This document shows positions 55,737 through 64,000 of a DNA stretch of 64,000 nucleotides, in pieces. This DNA is from UBA9655 sp964597045 (lineage in GTDB: Bacteria > Pseudomonadota > Alphaproteobacteria > UBA9655). A program made the position numbers and the translations under genes. Where the stretch lies: the NCBI GenBank assembly GCA_964597045.1, contig CAZQWE010000009.1, forward strand, positions 1-64,000. The letters are read 5' to 3'. The notes under the pieces were generated by a model that was not told the origin of the DNA, searched no databases, and saw only the letters and a list, made by a program, of their open reading frames with translations. Within the stretch, counting starts at the first letter, position 1. Every line of letters starts with the position of its first letter.

Positions 55737-56648
55737 ATGGATTGGGATAAACTCCGTGTATTTTATAATGTGGCTGAATCAGGAAGTTTTACCCGTGCGG
55801 CTGCGCGCCTGGAAATTACCCAATCGGCCATAAGCCGACAAATTGGTAATTTGGAAGACCGGATGGGCGTTCCTTTGTTTTATCGACATGCGCGTGGATT
55901 ATTGCTTACAGAACAAGGTGAGCTCTTATTCAGGACGGCAAGAGAAGTTTTCTCTGAACTTGCCATGGTTCAAGCCAAAATTTCGGAAAACACTGAAGTT
56001 TCACAATCAGCTTTAAAGATTGCTGCAACTGTAGGCTTTGGTACGACTTGGCTTGCGCCTAGAGTTCATAAGTTCTTGAGTAAATACCCTAACCTTCGTT
56101 TAACTCTAATGTTAAGTGATAATCCAGTTGATTTGACATTAAACGAATCGGATGTTGCGATTACGTCTTCTGTGACGGATGATGAAGAGCTTATTTATCA
56201 TGAGCTAATGTGTAGACAGTTGCAAATCTATTCTAGTCGAGAGTATCTCCATAAATTTGGCATTCCCTTAAAGCCAGAGGATTTGGACCGTCATCGTCTT
56301 GTCGTGTTTAGTGACATCGCAATGGTTCCTTCAGAAAATGGGAACTCACTTCTTACCTGTGGGACACCGCCAGGTGTCAAACGCGAACCTTATCTCGAAA
56401 TTAATAACCTATCTGGAATTGCAAAAGCTGTTGAAAATGGAGCCGGAATTGCTTGTCTTCCAGAATATGTGGCAAAAAGAAGCAAGAATCTTGTTCAAAT
56501 TCTTCCAGAGGTGATGAATCCTGTTGTGCGGTTTTATTATGTATATCCAAAACAGCTTAAGGATTCTAAGCGGATACAGTTTCTATGGGAATTTTTAAAG
56601 GCTGCTTCAGCTTCTGAAGAAAAGGAAAAAAAGGAAAAGGATCTGTGA
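55737..56648 (+). CDS. LysR-family transcriptional regulator
   Basis: A 303-residue LTTR: winged helix-turn-helix at 1-60 (FTRAAARLEITQSAISRQIGNLEDRMG) and a type-2 periplasmic-binding-like effector domain from about 90. The target is not known. The gene sits in trxB-lysR-crotonase, overlapping the next gene by 4 nt (GTGA), so it is not in the usual divergent layout; autoregulation from a shared promoter is unlikely. Its ending is very Lys/Glu-rich (SEEKEKKEKDL). Confidence 0.93.
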   Translation: MDWDKLRVFYNVAESGSFTRAAARLEITQSAISRQIGNLEDRMGVPLFYRHARGLLLTEQGELLFRTAREVFSELAMVQAKISENTEVSQSALKIAATVGFGTTWLAPRVHKFLSKYPNLRLTLMLSDNPVDLTLNESDVAITSSVTDDEELIYHELMCRQLQIYSSREYLHKFGIPLKPEDLDRHRLVVFSDIAMVPSENGNSLLTCGTPPGVKREPYLEINNLSGIAKAVENGAGIACLPEYVAKRSKNLVQILPEVMNPVVRFYYVYPKQLKDSKRIQFLWEFLKAASASEEKEKKEKDL

Positions 56649-57421
56649 CCCACGAATTTGTGACATTTGAGAAGATCGAAAAGGTTGGTGTTCTGACCCT
56701 CAATAGACCTGAAGCTTTCAATGCTTTATCAGAAGAACTCATGAGAGATCTGGGCGATAAGCTTGAAGCATGTGAAACTGATTCTGACATTTCCTGCCTG
56801 GTATTGTTGGGTTCTGAAAAAGCATTTGCAGCAGGAGCAGATATTAAAGAAATCGCATCTAAAAATTATATGGACGCCTATAAGGGAGATTTTATAACGA
56901 AGGATTGGGAAAGACTAAGGAATTGTCGTAAGCCCATTATAGCCGGAGTTTCCGGTTTTGCTCTCGGCGGAGGCTGTGAACTTGCCATGATGTGTGACAT
57001 CATAATTGCCTCAGATACTGCAAAATTTGGACAGCCTGAGGTTACAATTGGGACGATTCCTGGATCAGGAGGAACACAACGCCTTACACGTGCAATTGGC
57101 AAATCCAAAGCTATGGATATGTGTTTAACAGGTCGGATGATGGATGCTCAGGAAGCGGAAAGATCTGGACTTGTTAGCAGAGTGGTTCCTGCTTCAGATT
57201 TACGAGAAGCAGTACTCAGTACAGCACAGAAAATATCATCATATTCATTGCCTATTCTTATGATGATCAAGGAATCTATTGATCGTGCTTTTGAAACTCC
57301 CCTGTCTGAAGGAATTAAGTTTGAACGCAGACTTTTCCATTCGACATTTGCCTTGGAAGATCAAAAAGAAGGAATGACAGCTTTTTTAGAAAAGCGTGCG
57401 CCCCGCTTTAAGGATCGTTAA
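56645..57421 (+). CDS. Enoyl-CoA hydratase (crotonase family)
   Basis: A 258-residue crotonase. Oxyanion-hole and catalytic parts are intact: AFAAGADIKEI, GGGCELAMMCD with Glu112, and GQPEVTIGTIPGSGGTQRL with Glu132, spaced 20 residues as in classic enoyl-CoA hydratases. It hydrates trans-2-enoyl-CoA in fatty-acid beta-oxidation or a related pathway; no other beta-oxidation gene is nearby. The GTG start overlaps the LysR stop. Confidence 0.93.
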   Translation: MTHEFVTFEKIEKVGVLTLNRPEAFNALSEELMRDLGDKLEACETDSDISCLVLLGSEKAFAAGADIKEIASKNYMDAYKGDFITKDWERLRNCRKPIIAGVSGFALGGGCELAMMCDIIIASDTAKFGQPEVTIGTIPGSGGTQRLTRAIGKSKAMDMCLTGRMMDAQEAERSGLVSRVVPASDLREAVLSTAQKISSYSLPILMMIKESIDRAFETPLSEGIKFERRLFHSTFALEDQKEGMTAFLEKRAPRFKDR

Positions 57422-57435
57422 TCGTTGAGGAAAAA

Positions 57436-58737
57436 ATGACATTAACTTATTCAATTCTATCTATACTTGCCCTATTCATTCTCCTGTTTTTTTCTGCATT
57501 GAGCTCTGCATCAGAAGGGTCTGTACTGGCTGCATCCCGTGTACGTCTTTTTCATCTTTCTAAAAAAGGAAATAAAAAGGCATCTATCATTATGGAATTA
57601 CAAGCGCATATTGGAAGATTCATTAGCTCTATTCTCCTTTTAAACACTATGTTTAATGCAGGCGTGACAGCCCTGGCGGCTGGTGTGATGACTTTTCTTT
57701 TTGGAGCAGCTGGTGCGATCTATGCAGCATTTATCATGGGTGCTTTGATTACTATCTATTGTGAAGTTTTGCCTAAGATGTTTGTCTATACAAACCCTGA
57801 ACGCGTAGCCTTGGCATTTGCTCCCTTTTTTAAACCTTTAGTTTATGTGATGTCCCCAGTAACAAGAGGTATCGATTATATTGCAAAACATACCCTTCGT
57901 GCTTTTGGATTCAATCCGACCCATGATGTAGCGGATACTTCTCTTGAAGAGTTAAGAGGGGCAATCGAGCTTCATGGTGAAACAAGAGGAGAGGGTGAAT
58001 ATGAACGAGCCATGCTCCGAAGCATTCTTGATTTAACTGCAGTCGAGGTGACGGAAATTATGCGTCACCGGAAAACCATGCTGATAATTGATATTGATTT
58101 GCCTAATCAAGAAATTGTGGATCAAGTGCTGCAAGCTCCCTATACAAGAATACCCTTGTGGAAGGGAAACCCAGATAACATAATAGGTGTTCTTCATGCC
58201 AAAGCCTTGCTGAGAGCTGTTCAACTTCATCAAGGAGATATCAATAAGTTAGATATTGGGAAGATCGCCAATACCCCTTGGTTTATACCTGAGACAACAA
58301 CTTTATTTTCCCAACTTGCTGCTTTTCGTCAAAGACATGAGCACTTTGCTCTAGTTCTTGATGAATATGGTGTTTTACAAGGAATGGTCACACTAGAGGA
58401 CATTCTTGAAGAAATTGTTGGCGAAATTGTAGATGAGCATGATGTTGAAATCCCAGGTGTTCGCATCGGGACAGACGGAACCTATGTCGTTGATGGAAAT
58501 GTAACCCTTAGAGACTTAAATAGAGAGTTTCGATGGGATCTTCCAGATGCACATGCAGCAACCCTTGCGGGTCTTATTCTCCATGAGGCTCGCGAGATTC
58601 CAGAGGTTGGTCAATCGTTCCTTATCCGTAATTTTAGAATGGATATTTTACGTCGGCATAAGCATCAGATCACTCAGGTTCGTTTGACTCCTCCGTCGAC
58701 TTCAATGTCAGGCGAAGGGCATGAACACCTTCACTAA
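57436..58737 (+). CDS. CNNM/CorC-TlyC family membrane protein with CBS domains
   Basis: A 433-residue protein: DUF21 membrane domain with three to four segments (residues about 1-150), a CBS pair (about 205-330, with VLDEYGVLQGMVTLEDILEEIVGEI) and a C-terminal CorC_HlyC domain (about 345-425). The family is tied to magnesium or cobalt efflux; Rickettsia TlyC has also been called a haemolysin. It lies 14 bases after the crotonase. Its 3' end overlaps the convergent bolA by 68 nt. Confidence 0.9.
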   Translation: MTLTYSILSILALFILLFFSALSSASEGSVLAASRVRLFHLSKKGNKKASIIMELQAHIGRFISSILLLNTMFNAGVTALAAGVMTFLFGAAGAIYAAFIMGALITIYCEVLPKMFVYTNPERVALAFAPFFKPLVYVMSPVTRGIDYIAKHTLRAFGFNPTHDVADTSLEELRGAIELHGETRGEGEYERAMLRSILDLTAVEVTEIMRHRKTMLIIDIDLPNQEIVDQVLQAPYTRIPLWKGNPDNIIGVLHAKALLRAVQLHQGDINKLDIGKIANTPWFIPETTTLFSQLAAFRQRHEHFALVLDEYGVLQGMVTLEDILEEIVGEIVDEHDVEIPGVRIGTDGTYVVDGNVTLRDLNREFRWDLPDAHAATLAGLILHEAREIPEVGQSFLIRNFRMDILRRHKHQITQVRLTPPSTSMSGEGHEHLH

Positions 58738-58948
58738 AGAGGGGAGTGAGAACCTCATAAACAAGCCTGTGTCTTTGAAGGCGGGTTAAGCCTGAAAACC
58801 TTTGAGAAACTATAGTTATATTGAAATGGGTTTTCTCACCTGGTTTATAGCCTGCGTGTCCTTTATGTTGGTTAGATTCGTCCTCAACACAAATAAATGT
58901 GGGGCTTAGGGTTTTTGTTAAAAGAGTCTCTATCTTACTTTTTAACAC
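58670..58948 (-). CDS. bolA: BolA family protein
   Basis: A 92-residue BolA: HKGHAGYKPGEKTHFNITIVS and FSGLTRLQRHRLVYEVLTPLF are the conserved core, with the His residues used for binding Fe-S clusters together with monothiol glutaredoxins. The start overlaps the 3' end of terC by 14 nt, so they are co-translated; the 3' end overlaps the opposite-strand CorC-like gene by 68 nt. Confidence 0.93.
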   Translation of the reverse strand: MLKSKIETLLTKTLSPTFICVEDESNQHKGHAGYKPGEKTHFNITIVSQRFSGLTRLQRHRLVYEVLTPLFSEGVHALRLTLKSTEESNEPE

Positions 58949-59852
58949 GTTTGTCTCGTATAACTGAAGCTACAATAGCCATGATAAATATCATAATAAT
59001 TAAAGTTAAGGAAAAGCCTAAAGGAATCTTAAAGTGATTCGCAAGAATTAATTTTATTCCTACAAATCCCAGGATAACAGAAAGGGCATGTTGGAGGTAA
59101 TAAAACCGTGGGATGACATTCGCAAGGAGAAAGTAAAGGGATCTCAACCCAAGGATTGCAAATATATTGGACGTAAAGACAATATAGGGATCTAATGTAA
59201 TAGCGAAAATCGCAGGGATTGAGTCAATAGCAAATATGATATCACTGACCTCAATCACAAGAAGAACAATGAAGAGGGGAGTTACAAACCATTTTCCATG
59301 TCTAAAAAGAAAGAATCGCCTGCCTTTATAATTTTCCCAAATGGGGAGCCATTTTTTTGCCCAGCTGACAATTTTGTTTGATTCAATCTCGACTGGTTCA
59401 TGCCGTTCCTTGAACATAGTATAACTTGAATAAATAAGGAGGGCCCCAAAAAGATATAGAACCCAATCAAAAATCTCAATCAGTTTGATTCCTAAAACAA
59501 TAAAGGCAAGTCTAAAAACAATAGCTCCTATAATACCCCAATAGAGGATTCGATGTTGGTGTCGGGGAGCAATGGCAAAGTACTTGAAAACCATGACAAA
59601 GACGAACATGTTGTCTAAGCTAAGGAGTTTTTCCAGTATATAGCCCGTGAGAAAAGCAACCCCATCTTCACTTCCTCTCGTATACCAAATAAAAACGTTA
59701 AAAAGCAGAGCCAAGGAGATCCAAGCGAGGCTCACCAGGAGTGCTTCTGTCATTTTGATCGCATGGGGCTTGCGATTAAAGACGTTAAGGTCAATAACTA
59801 AAAATGTAAGAATAAGACCAATGAGCCCTATCCATTGAAAAATTGATGTCAC
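58935..59852 (-). CDS. terC: TerC family membrane protein
   Basis: A 305-residue integral membrane protein with about nine segments. The family motif is clear: EKLLSLDNMFVFVMVF and VIEVSDIIFAIDSIPAIFAI, with the acidic residues that line the metal path. TerC/Alx proteins export manganese and help load exported metalloproteins. It leads the terC-bolA pair. Confidence 0.95.
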   Translation of the reverse strand: MTSIFQWIGLIGLILTFLVIDLNVFNRKPHAIKMTEALLVSLAWISLALLFNVFIWYTRGSEDGVAFLTGYILEKLLSLDNMFVFVMVFKYFAIAPRHQHRILYWGIIGAIVFRLAFIVLGIKLIEIFDWVLYLFGALLIYSSYTMFKERHEPVEIESNKIVSWAKKWLPIWENYKGRRFFLFRHGKWFVTPLFIVLLVIEVSDIIFAIDSIPAIFAITLDPYIVFTSNIFAILGLRSLYFLLANVIPRFYYLQHALSVILGFVGIKLILANHFKIPLGFSLTLIIMIFIMAIVASVIRDKRVKK

Positions 59853-60013
59853 ATATGTCTCCCTTTATTGGCATGAGTATAAACGGAAATAGTTAAAAAA
59901 GCACTCGAGTTTCAAGAAGGGGGGAGAAAGAGTTAATTAAGAAATTCTTAACTGGTGTTCTGATATCTTTTAATCAAAGATGATGCAATTTCAAAAACCT
60001 AGGGAGAACAAAA

Positions 60014-60433
60014 ATGAAAACAAAATATTTCGCAAAAATAACACTTGCAGCTGTTCTATTACATCTGGGGGCATCAGGGACCTCATGGGCTGATCCAAAA
60101 ATCGTTGTTCTCGATCCTAGAGGAATCACAAGAGATGTAGAGGTTATTCTCCAAAAGATCGGTAAACAAGAAGAAAAACGATGGGAAGCACGCGATATTA
60201 AATATACCGGGGGACAAGCCAATGTCAGCATTCCAAATGAGTATGTATTTAATCGTGTGTTCCGGATAAAGATTATTCCGAAGGCCCGTTATCACTATGA
60301 GGGGCCACCGGCGAAAGATCCCTATTTAACATGTAAATTGCCAGCAAAGCAAATTACCTTAGAAAAGAATACGGAGCTCTATATTTTTGTAAAACAAGAC
60401 TGGTCCTCTTGTGAGGTCAGGAATGGAAGGTAA
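60014..60433 (+). CDS. Small secreted hypothetical protein
   Basis: A 139-residue exported protein that I do not recognise. The signal peptide (ITLAAVLLHLGASGTSWA) precedes a mature part of about 115 residues that looks beta-rich (VVLDPRGITRDVEVIL, FRIKIIPKARYHYEGPP, ELYIFVKQDW) with two Cys (CKLPAK, SSCEV) able to form one disulfide. GGGAG precedes the ATG. It converges on hflX with 23 bases between stops. Confidence 0.7.
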   Translation: MKTKYFAKITLAAVLLHLGASGTSWADPKIVVLDPRGITRDVEVILQKIGKQEEKRWEARDIKYTGGQANVSIPNEYVFNRVFRIKIIPKARYHYEGPPAKDPYLTCKLPAKQITLEKNTELYIFVKQDWSSCEVRNGR

Positions 60434-60456
60434 GTGTCTTAGAAAAGGCGACATTT

Positions 60457-61761
60457 TCAAACCAACCCAAAGCGTTCCTTGTTCTCCGCAGACATCTTAA
60501 CCTTGAGATGTGCCACCTCTTCATTATCCTTACGCTCAATGACTTCTCCATGGGCGTAGAGCCAGGCGATACGCTTGCCGTCGGAAAGGGGTACGTCAAA
60601 ACCGTAGGTCTTCTCTTTTGCTGCAAAGAATCGGTCTATTTTTTTTAACAAGTCATCTATACCTTCTTCTTTTAAAGCAGAAATGACAGATTGGACTGGC
60701 TTTAGCGCCCGATCAGCTATAGATCGAAGGCGCCTTAAATCTTCCTTTTTAAGAAGGTCGGATTTATTGAGTACCTCAATTCCATGATCTTCATATGCTT
60801 TTTCAAGATCCAGGTCCTTTAGAACATTGATGACGTCCTGACTTTGAGATTCTGTTTCTGGATGTGAGACATCACGGACATGAAGAATCAAATCAGCCTC
60901 AATAACCTCTTCAAGGGTTGCGCGAAAAGCAGCGACGAGGAGAGTTGGCAGATCGGAAATAAATCCAACCGTATCAGAGAGAATAATTTCTCGGCCCGAA
61001 GGCAATTCAAGTCGCCTCATGGTGGGATCGAGGGTTGCGAACAAGAGATGTTCGGCCATGACGTGGGCATGGGTGAGTGTGTTGAATAGGGTCGATTTCC
61101 CCGCGTTCGTGTAACCGATCAAGGCAACAGTGGGGTAGGGAACGCGCTTGCGTGCTTTTCGATGTAAAGCGCGGGTTCGCTTCACGTCCTCAAGATCTTT
61201 CTTAATCCGTGTGATACGCTCATCAATCAAGCGCCTGTCCATCTCGATCTGAGTTTCACCAGGGCCACCAATAAAGCCGAATCCACCGCGCTGTCTCTCA
61301 AGGTGGGTCCATGACCGTACAAGCCTACTTCTTTGATAGGTGAGGGCTGCAAGCTCAACTTGTAGGCGTCCTTCAGCTGTGCGTGCGCGGGCTCCAAAGA
61401 TCTCCAGGATCAAGCCTGTCCGGTCAATAACCTTCGTATTCCAGGTTTTCTCAAGGTTACGTTGTTGAACAGGGGAAATGGGTGCGTCAATGAAAACAAG
61501 ATCGACGTTCAGGTGCTTGATGGGTCCCGTTAAGGATTCAACATGACCTTTACTAATGTAAGTTGCAGGCCTAATCATATGCTGCTTAAAATATTCAGTT
61601 CCTACCGCATTAAGCTGGATGGCCTCTGTCAGGCCCTTGGCTTCTTCAAGGCGTGCCTCAGGATCGATGACCCGATGTTGGCCTCGCACAATATATGGAC
61701 ATATAATAAAAACGGCCCCGGTTGATTTTCCTCCCGAGGCCATAAAGTCGTTATCGGTCAC
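60457..61761 (-). CDS. hflX: Ribosome-associated GTPase HflX
   Basis: A 434-residue GTPase. The N-terminal HflX domain has FIDAPISPVQQRNLEK and RTAEGRLQVELAALTYQRSRL; GGFGFIGGPGETQIE and a coiled linker follow; then the G domain with G1 GYTNAGKST, G3 DTVGFI and G4 NKSD. HflX splits stalled or stressed ribosomes. The GTG start lies 6 bases after the hfq stop, the classic hfq-hflX order. Confidence 0.97.
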   Translation of the reverse strand: MTDNDFMASGGKSTGAVFIICPYIVRGQHRVIDPEARLEEAKGLTEAIQLNAVGTEYFKQHMIRPATYISKGHVESLTGPIKHLNVDLVFIDAPISPVQQRNLEKTWNTKVIDRTGLILEIFGARARTAEGRLQVELAALTYQRSRLVRSWTHLERQRGGFGFIGGPGETQIEMDRRLIDERITRIKKDLEDVKRTRALHRKARKRVPYPTVALIGYTNAGKSTLFNTLTHAHVMAEHLLFATLDPTMRRLELPSGREIILSDTVGFISDLPTLLVAAFRATLEEVIEADLILHVRDVSHPETESQSQDVINVLKDLDLEKAYEDHGIEVLNKSDLLKKEDLRRLRSIADRALKPVQSVISALKEEGIDDLLKKIDRFFAAKEKTYGFDVPLSDGKRIAWLYAHGEVIERKDNEEVAHLKVKMSAENKERFGLV

Positions 61762-61767
61762 GGACGT

Positions 61768-62025
61768 TTAGGTCTCTTTTTCTTCTGTTACTTCTTCCTC
61801 TTCAAATAATTGAATCGGATTAATTGGCATGACCGTTGATATAGCATGTTTATAAACAAGTTGTGAATGATTATCTCTGCGAAGAAGAACGGAAAAGCTA
61901 TCAAACCAAGTGACGATACCTTGTAGCTTTACACCGTTCACCAAAAAGAGGGTTACGGGCGCTTTTGTTTTCCGCAATTGGTTTAAGAAAACGTCTTGCA
62001 AATTATTCATTTTTTCAGAGGACAT
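61768..62025 (-). CDS. hfq: RNA chaperone Hfq
   Basis: An 85-residue Hfq: NLQDVFLNQLRKTKAPVTLF, then VNGVKLQGIVTWFDSFSVLL (Sm1) and YKHAISTVMP (Sm2), with an acidic C-terminal tail (EEEEVTEEKET). Hexamers bind U-rich small RNAs and poly(A). The ATG at 62025 has AAGGG at proper spacing; the ATG at 62031 would sit directly on that site and is less likely. Confidence 0.97.
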   Translation of the reverse strand: MSSEKMNNLQDVFLNQLRKTKAPVTLFLVNGVKLQGIVTWFDSFSVLLRRDNHSQLVYKHAISTVMPINPIQLFEEEEVTEEKET

Positions 62026-62052
62026 GTTCATCCCTTCTCTTTTTATACATTC

Positions 62053-62081
62053 ATTATAACGCTTAAGCGTTTCACTATCAT
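62053..62081 (-). promoter_or_regulatory. Promoter of hfq with an overlapping 14-bp palindrome
   Basis: On the minus strand ATGATA (62081-62076), 17 bases, then a perfect TATAAT (62058-62053), 27 bases before the hfq ATG. The perfect palindrome aacgcttaagcgtt (62058-62071) fills most of the spacer, where a repressor would block RNA polymerase. Confidence 0.5.
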
Positions 62082-62150
62082 TCTATTTATATCAGGAGTG
62101 TCGTTAAAAATTCGTTAGTTTATCCAAAAAAATGTGAACACCTAGTTATT

Positions 62151-62804
62151 CTATATATTTTTAATAATGTTGGCAAGGCCATGGCAGTCATTCGCCAGAA
62201 TGATATCCTGTTCTTTAGCAGCTTCGCCACTTCCAACAACAACAGGAATACAGCCGCTTGCACGGGCACAATAAACATCAACGATGGAATCGCCAACGAA
62301 CCAAACATCGTGGCTGGGCACAATCGAACTGGTTTCTAGAGCAGCCAAAACGGGAATATGAGAAGGCTTATCCTTTTCCGTATCCTTTGAGCCAACAATC
62401 TTTTTAAAGTGAGGATTCCAACCCAAATGATCGACTTCTTTTCGGAGGAAGTGACCCACCTTATTACTCACAATTCCAAGATAAATTCCAAGGGATGAAA
62501 GTTCATGGAGGAGCTCTTCGGCTCCTTCAAGAATAGAGATATCTTTAAGATGGAGTTTCTCAACGTTTTCGTAAAATAAGCGTTCCCCTTCCTTGGCATG
62601 TTTTCCAAAGAGATCGGTGGCTGCATCTCGTGTTGAGTGGTGCGGTTTATTCCAGAACTCCTCAATTGTCAAAGGGGAGAATCCAATGGCTTCTCTTGCC
62701 AGGTTGATTGAGTCAAATGCAACGCGCCAAGTATTGACAAGTGTATTATCCCAGTCGAAGAGGATGGCTTTAGGTTTTTTACGGGGATAAAATTCTGGAA
62801 TCAT
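62151..62804 (-). CDS. HAD-superfamily phosphatase (phosphoglycolate phosphatase-like)
   Basis: A 217-residue HAD hydrolase: motif I FDWDNTL (Asp17, Asp19), motif II IVSNK and motif IV FVGDSIVDV, with a helical cap between motifs I and II as in Gph. Gph removes phosphate from 2-phosphoglycolate; the exact substrate here is not certain. It starts 9 bases after the YkuD gene stop, suggesting co-transcription. Confidence 0.88.
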   Translation of the reverse strand: MIPEFYPRKKPKAILFDWDNTLVNTWRVAFDSINLAREAIGFSPLTIEEFWNKPHHSTRDAATDLFGKHAKEGERLFYENVEKLHLKDISILEGAEELLHELSSLGIYLGIVSNKVGHFLRKEVDHLGWNPHFKKIVGSKDTEKDKPSHIPVLAALETSSIVPSHDVWFVGDSIVDVYCARASGCIPVVVGSGEAAKEQDIILANDCHGLANIIKNI

Positions 62805-62813
62805 TTTTTGTCC

Positions 62814-63308
62814 TTAAAGGTTTACAATCAGACGGCTTTCGAGTGTGCAGTCCTTTAATACTTGTAGCAGATTTTCCAGTGTGAAAGCAACACATCCGTA
62901 AGTGGGTGTAAAGGTTGGCCTTGCGAGGTGGACAAAAATACAGCTTCCCGCACCCTTCACGATGGGGGCATCATTGTGACCTACAACTAAAATAAGGTCA
63001 TAAACTTCATCTTCTCTATAGAGTTGCTCATGCCGCCCCTTATAAGGAAGCTTGACATACTGATTGTATTTGGGGTCATCCACATCATCGCACCATCCAT
63101 CTGTGGGCTCTAATGCTTTTAAAGGAAGAGGGGTCAGAGGTTTGGCAAGGCGATCGCCACGGTAAAAGGCTCGTCGAAAAGGGAATGAACCCACAGGCGT
63201 TGCCATGTCTCCTTCGTGTTTATCAAACTTTACTCCGCCTGCTCCAATGGCGTGTTTAAAGGATTGCCCGTTAAAGGTGAGGGTGTTGTTCGTGAGGATA
63301 AGGTCCAT
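62814..63308 (-). CDS. YkuD-family L,D-transpeptidase
   Basis: A 164-residue YkuD domain without a signal peptide. The catalytic region is HLARPTFTPTYGCVAF with His127 and Cys139; the usual Ser-His-Gly-Cys is here Thr-Tyr-Gly-Cys. GDMATPVGSFPFRRAFYRGDR is the other conserved block. L,D-transpeptidases cross-link peptidoglycan or attach proteins to it; the lack of an export signal in this subgroup is common but leaves its site of action open. Confidence 0.87.
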   Translation of the reverse strand: MDLILTNNTLTFNGQSFKHAIGAGGVKFDKHEGDMATPVGSFPFRRAFYRGDRLAKPLTPLPLKALEPTDGWCDDVDDPKYNQYVKLPYKGRHEQLYREDEVYDLILVVGHNDAPIVKGAGSCIFVHLARPTFTPTYGCVAFTLENLLQVLKDCTLESRLIVNL

Positions 63309-63331
63309 AATGTTCTCTTTCCCAAAAAAAG

Positions 63332-63424
63332 CGTCATTGCGAGGAGCGTGAGCGACGCGGCAATACTTTAAATTAAAAAAATTGAATTAAGTCGTCAAGG
63401 CTTTGCCTTTCCTTGGAATGACGA
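63332..63424. repeat. REP-like element, CGTCATTGCGAGGAGCG type
   Basis: It opens with cgtcattgcgaggagcg, contains the small hairpins gcgtgagcgacgc and aaggctttgcctt, and ends with ccttggaatgacga, the inverted end. It lies upstream of the YkuD gene and is related to the copies at 4907-4976 and 18811-18850. Confidence 0.75.
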
Positions 63425-63503
63425 TAGTGGGGAGAGAAAAATATTGCATGAAGCACGCATATATTGTGGTGCAGGTGTCGCAAATAGAAGAAAAGCGTTT
63501 TTC

Positions 63504-63896
63504 CTATTTGCCCTTCTTTGCGTTTACGTACTCACCCAGAAGTTTTGCAATGTGTTGTTTGACTTCAATCTCGGTCAGGCGGGTCTTAATATCATTCTGA
63601 ATCGCAAACTGTTTATTAGGATCAGCTGTTGCGGCCTCGAGCTTTGTTCGTCCCTCCAAAAAAAGGTTTTCTTTTTCTTGCTTAATTTGGGCGAGGGTCG
63701 GAAAGGAGCTGGCAATCTCTTCTGCGTCCACATCATACTGGGCTTTGAGTTTCGTTCTCAAGTCCTCGACAGAATTTCTTTTTGCGTAAGAACAAGTTGG
63801 GCTGTTGAAAGAAGGCTCTTCATTAAATGAACTCGCATTTACGAAAGAAGAGCTGGCAAGAAATCCAAGAGTCAATAAAGAAACAAAGCGAAACAT
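63504..63896 (-). CDS. Small secreted coiled-coil protein
   Basis: A 130-residue exported protein that I do not recognise. Signal peptide MFRFVSLLTLGFLASSSFVNA, then a helical, charged body (VEDLRTKLKAQYDVDAEEIA, IKQEKENLFLEGRTKLEAA) with a single Cys. An AGGTGA site directly before the ATG at 63896 decides the start; a longer frame reaches back to 63962 without one. The size and form recall periplasmic Spy/LTXXQ-like chaperones, but the motif is not present. Confidence 0.65.
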   Translation of the reverse strand: MFRFVSLLTLGFLASSSFVNASSFNEEPSFNSPTCSYAKRNSVEDLRTKLKAQYDVDAEEIASSFPTLAQIKQEKENLFLEGRTKLEAATADPNKQFAIQNDIKTRLTEIEVKQHIAKLLGEYVNAKKGK

Positions 63897-64000
63897 AGTC
63901 ACCTCATATGGTATAAAAAATACTAACTCTTGAATATATAGGGATGATTTATTCTTTTGCAAGAGAAAATGGCGTTATTTCGGATTATTCACTTTAATGG

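Overview
The window looks like part of an AT-leaning, compact alphaproteobacterial chromosome of the kind found in intracellular protist symbionts (Holosporales/Paracaedibacter-like; inferred from gene content only). Supporting signs are the GatCAB amidotransferase, a Rickettsiales-style three-gene pyruvate dehydrogenase cluster with a non-lipoylated E1-beta, an RpoH-type sigma factor, a DUF3035 lipoprotein, an EipB-family envelope protein, dispersed short palindromic (REP-like) elements, and several large secreted or effector-like proteins without recognisable enzymatic homology. No tRNA, rRNA, transposase, prophage or CRISPR array was seen.

Layout. 1-10 kb is accessory: a 1.1-kb-residue membrane STAND protein (LuxR helix-turn-helix, one membrane segment, NB-ARC-like NTPase, TPRs), an MFS carrier, a WG-repeat secreted protein, an isolated tssF-tssG pair of type VI secretion baseplate genes, an MntA/HepT toxin-antitoxin pair and a YdcF-like protein. 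10-20 kb is mostly housekeeping on the minus strand: TraB/GumN protein, outer-membrane barrel, mutL, pgi, DUF3035 lipoprotein, lspA, ileS, then a rhodanese/TauE pair. 20-33 kb carries gatC-gatA-gatB-SCO1, holC-pepA, eipB, rpmG, a Cys-rich secreted protein, pdhA-pdhB-pdhC and a LysE-type exporter.

33-54.6 kb is the most unusual part. A secreted subtilisin-like protease with three copies of an unfamiliar beta-rich repeat domain is followed by a 1332-residue secreted protein ending in two copies of the same domain. After rpoH and rluD comes a proline-rich coiled-coil protein with a WH2-like candidate motif, then one giant ORF (at least about 2444 residues) interrupted by two 100-N assembly gaps that both fall in tandem repeats; repeat phase shows that the three visible pieces are one reading frame. 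A coiled-coil secreted protein, a zinc alcohol dehydrogenase and a glycine-rich amphipathic secreted protein close the region.

54.7-64 kb returns to core genes: trxB, a LysR regulator, a crotonase, a TlyC/CorC protein, bolA-terC on the opposite strand with a 68-nt convergent overlap, hflX and hfq, a HAD phosphatase, a YkuD L,D-transpeptidase and small secreted proteins. Genes are tightly packed: many pairs overlap or abut, and no gene-free stretch exceeds 300 bases.
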